Positions 5,901 through 6,116 of a DNA stretch of 6,116 nucleotides are shown here, in pieces. A program made the translations under genes and the position numbers. The DNA comes from Actinomycetes bacterium (GTDB lineage Bacteria > Actinomycetota > Acidimicrobiia > Acidimicrobiales > Acidimicrobiaceae), in assembly GCA_021833085.1 (NCBI GenBank), contig JAKBGL010000078.1, forward strand, positions 1 through 6,116. The letters run 5' to 3'. Each line of letters starts with the position of its first letter. Positions within the stretch are counted from its first letter, which is position 1. The notes under the pieces are model-generated. The model was not told where the DNA came from, did no database searches, and saw only the letters and a list, made by a program, of their open reading frames with translations.

Positions 5901-6116
5901 AGTCCGTACCCAAAGAGTACTTTGAACCCACCCCGGATAAAGCAGAGACTCAGACATCTGTAAACCAAGTGATTCCCAGACTCCGTGCGAACATATTAGT
6001 GCATCTAATGCTCCACCAGAAGGCACATGCCATTCGATCAGTTTGCAAGAGTTCACGAATTTAACACGGGTGCGTACTTTATACTCCCTATGATCTTGAA
6101 CCTCTTATTAATTGGA
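5901..6116. other. Right edge of window, no assignable gene
   Basis: The plus frame 5900-6064 is open for 54 codons after a stop and reads as VPKEYFEPTPDKAETQ and onward, but has no start signal. The minus frame 5805-6056 (83 codons) is antisense to the end of the DUF4440 gene for part of its length and has no recognised family. Neither is called. The last 55 bp are AT-rich and without visible structure. Confidence 0.4.

Overview
The window is accessory-looking bacterial DNA of medium, slightly AT-leaning base composition (judged by eye). It has five genes I can support: four family-level identifications and one small zinc-finger protein. Between them lie long gene-poor stretches, several of which look like decayed coding DNA. 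No rRNA, tRNA or CRISPR array was seen. The organism cannot be named from sequence alone. The start-codon use (ATG, TTG), clear Shine-Dalgarno sites before two genes, and a zinc-finger gene next to IS21-like terminal repeats would suit a medium-GC actinobacterium such as an acidophilic Acidimicrobiia member, but this is a weak inference.

Left part (1-915): a 97-residue protein with several Cys pairs (90-383, +) starts directly after a perfect 11-bp tandem duplication. About 310 bp downstream are two 12-bp direct repeats, TGGGGCCAAATA, spaced 24 bp apart. They resemble the multiple terminal repeats of IS21-family elements. I read this part as the probable right end of an IS21-like element whose istA/istB genes would lie to the left of the window.

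Middle part (916-2940): two minus-strand genes. One is a full-length PaiB-family FMN-binding protein (916-1539). The other is a FadR-type GntR regulator with an FCD domain (2037-2804), with a strong ribosome binding site and a nested inverted repeat 80-135 bp upstream that is a good operator candidate. A weak terminator-like hairpin separates them, so they are probably independent units.

Right part (2940-6116): a full-length aldo/keto reductase (3479-4459, +) with TTG start, good ribosome binding site, and three perfect 7-bp tandem repeats immediately upstream. A long 14-bp-stem hairpin follows. The next 900 bp hold no intact gene, but include a 48-codon and a 42-codon protein-like stretch in adjacent frames, and a minus-strand pseudogene candidate (5093-5491) with three internal stops. 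A small DUF4440/NTF2-like protein (5513-5872, +) follows, then about 240 bp with no assignable gene.

The genes do not form an obvious pathway. The GntR regulator and the aldo/keto reductase are divergent, about 670 bp apart, so control of one by the other is possible but not shown. I found no convincing new multi-gene system. The most interesting signals are the heptamer repeat before the reductase, the nested inverted repeat before the regulator, and the degraded minus-strand gene.
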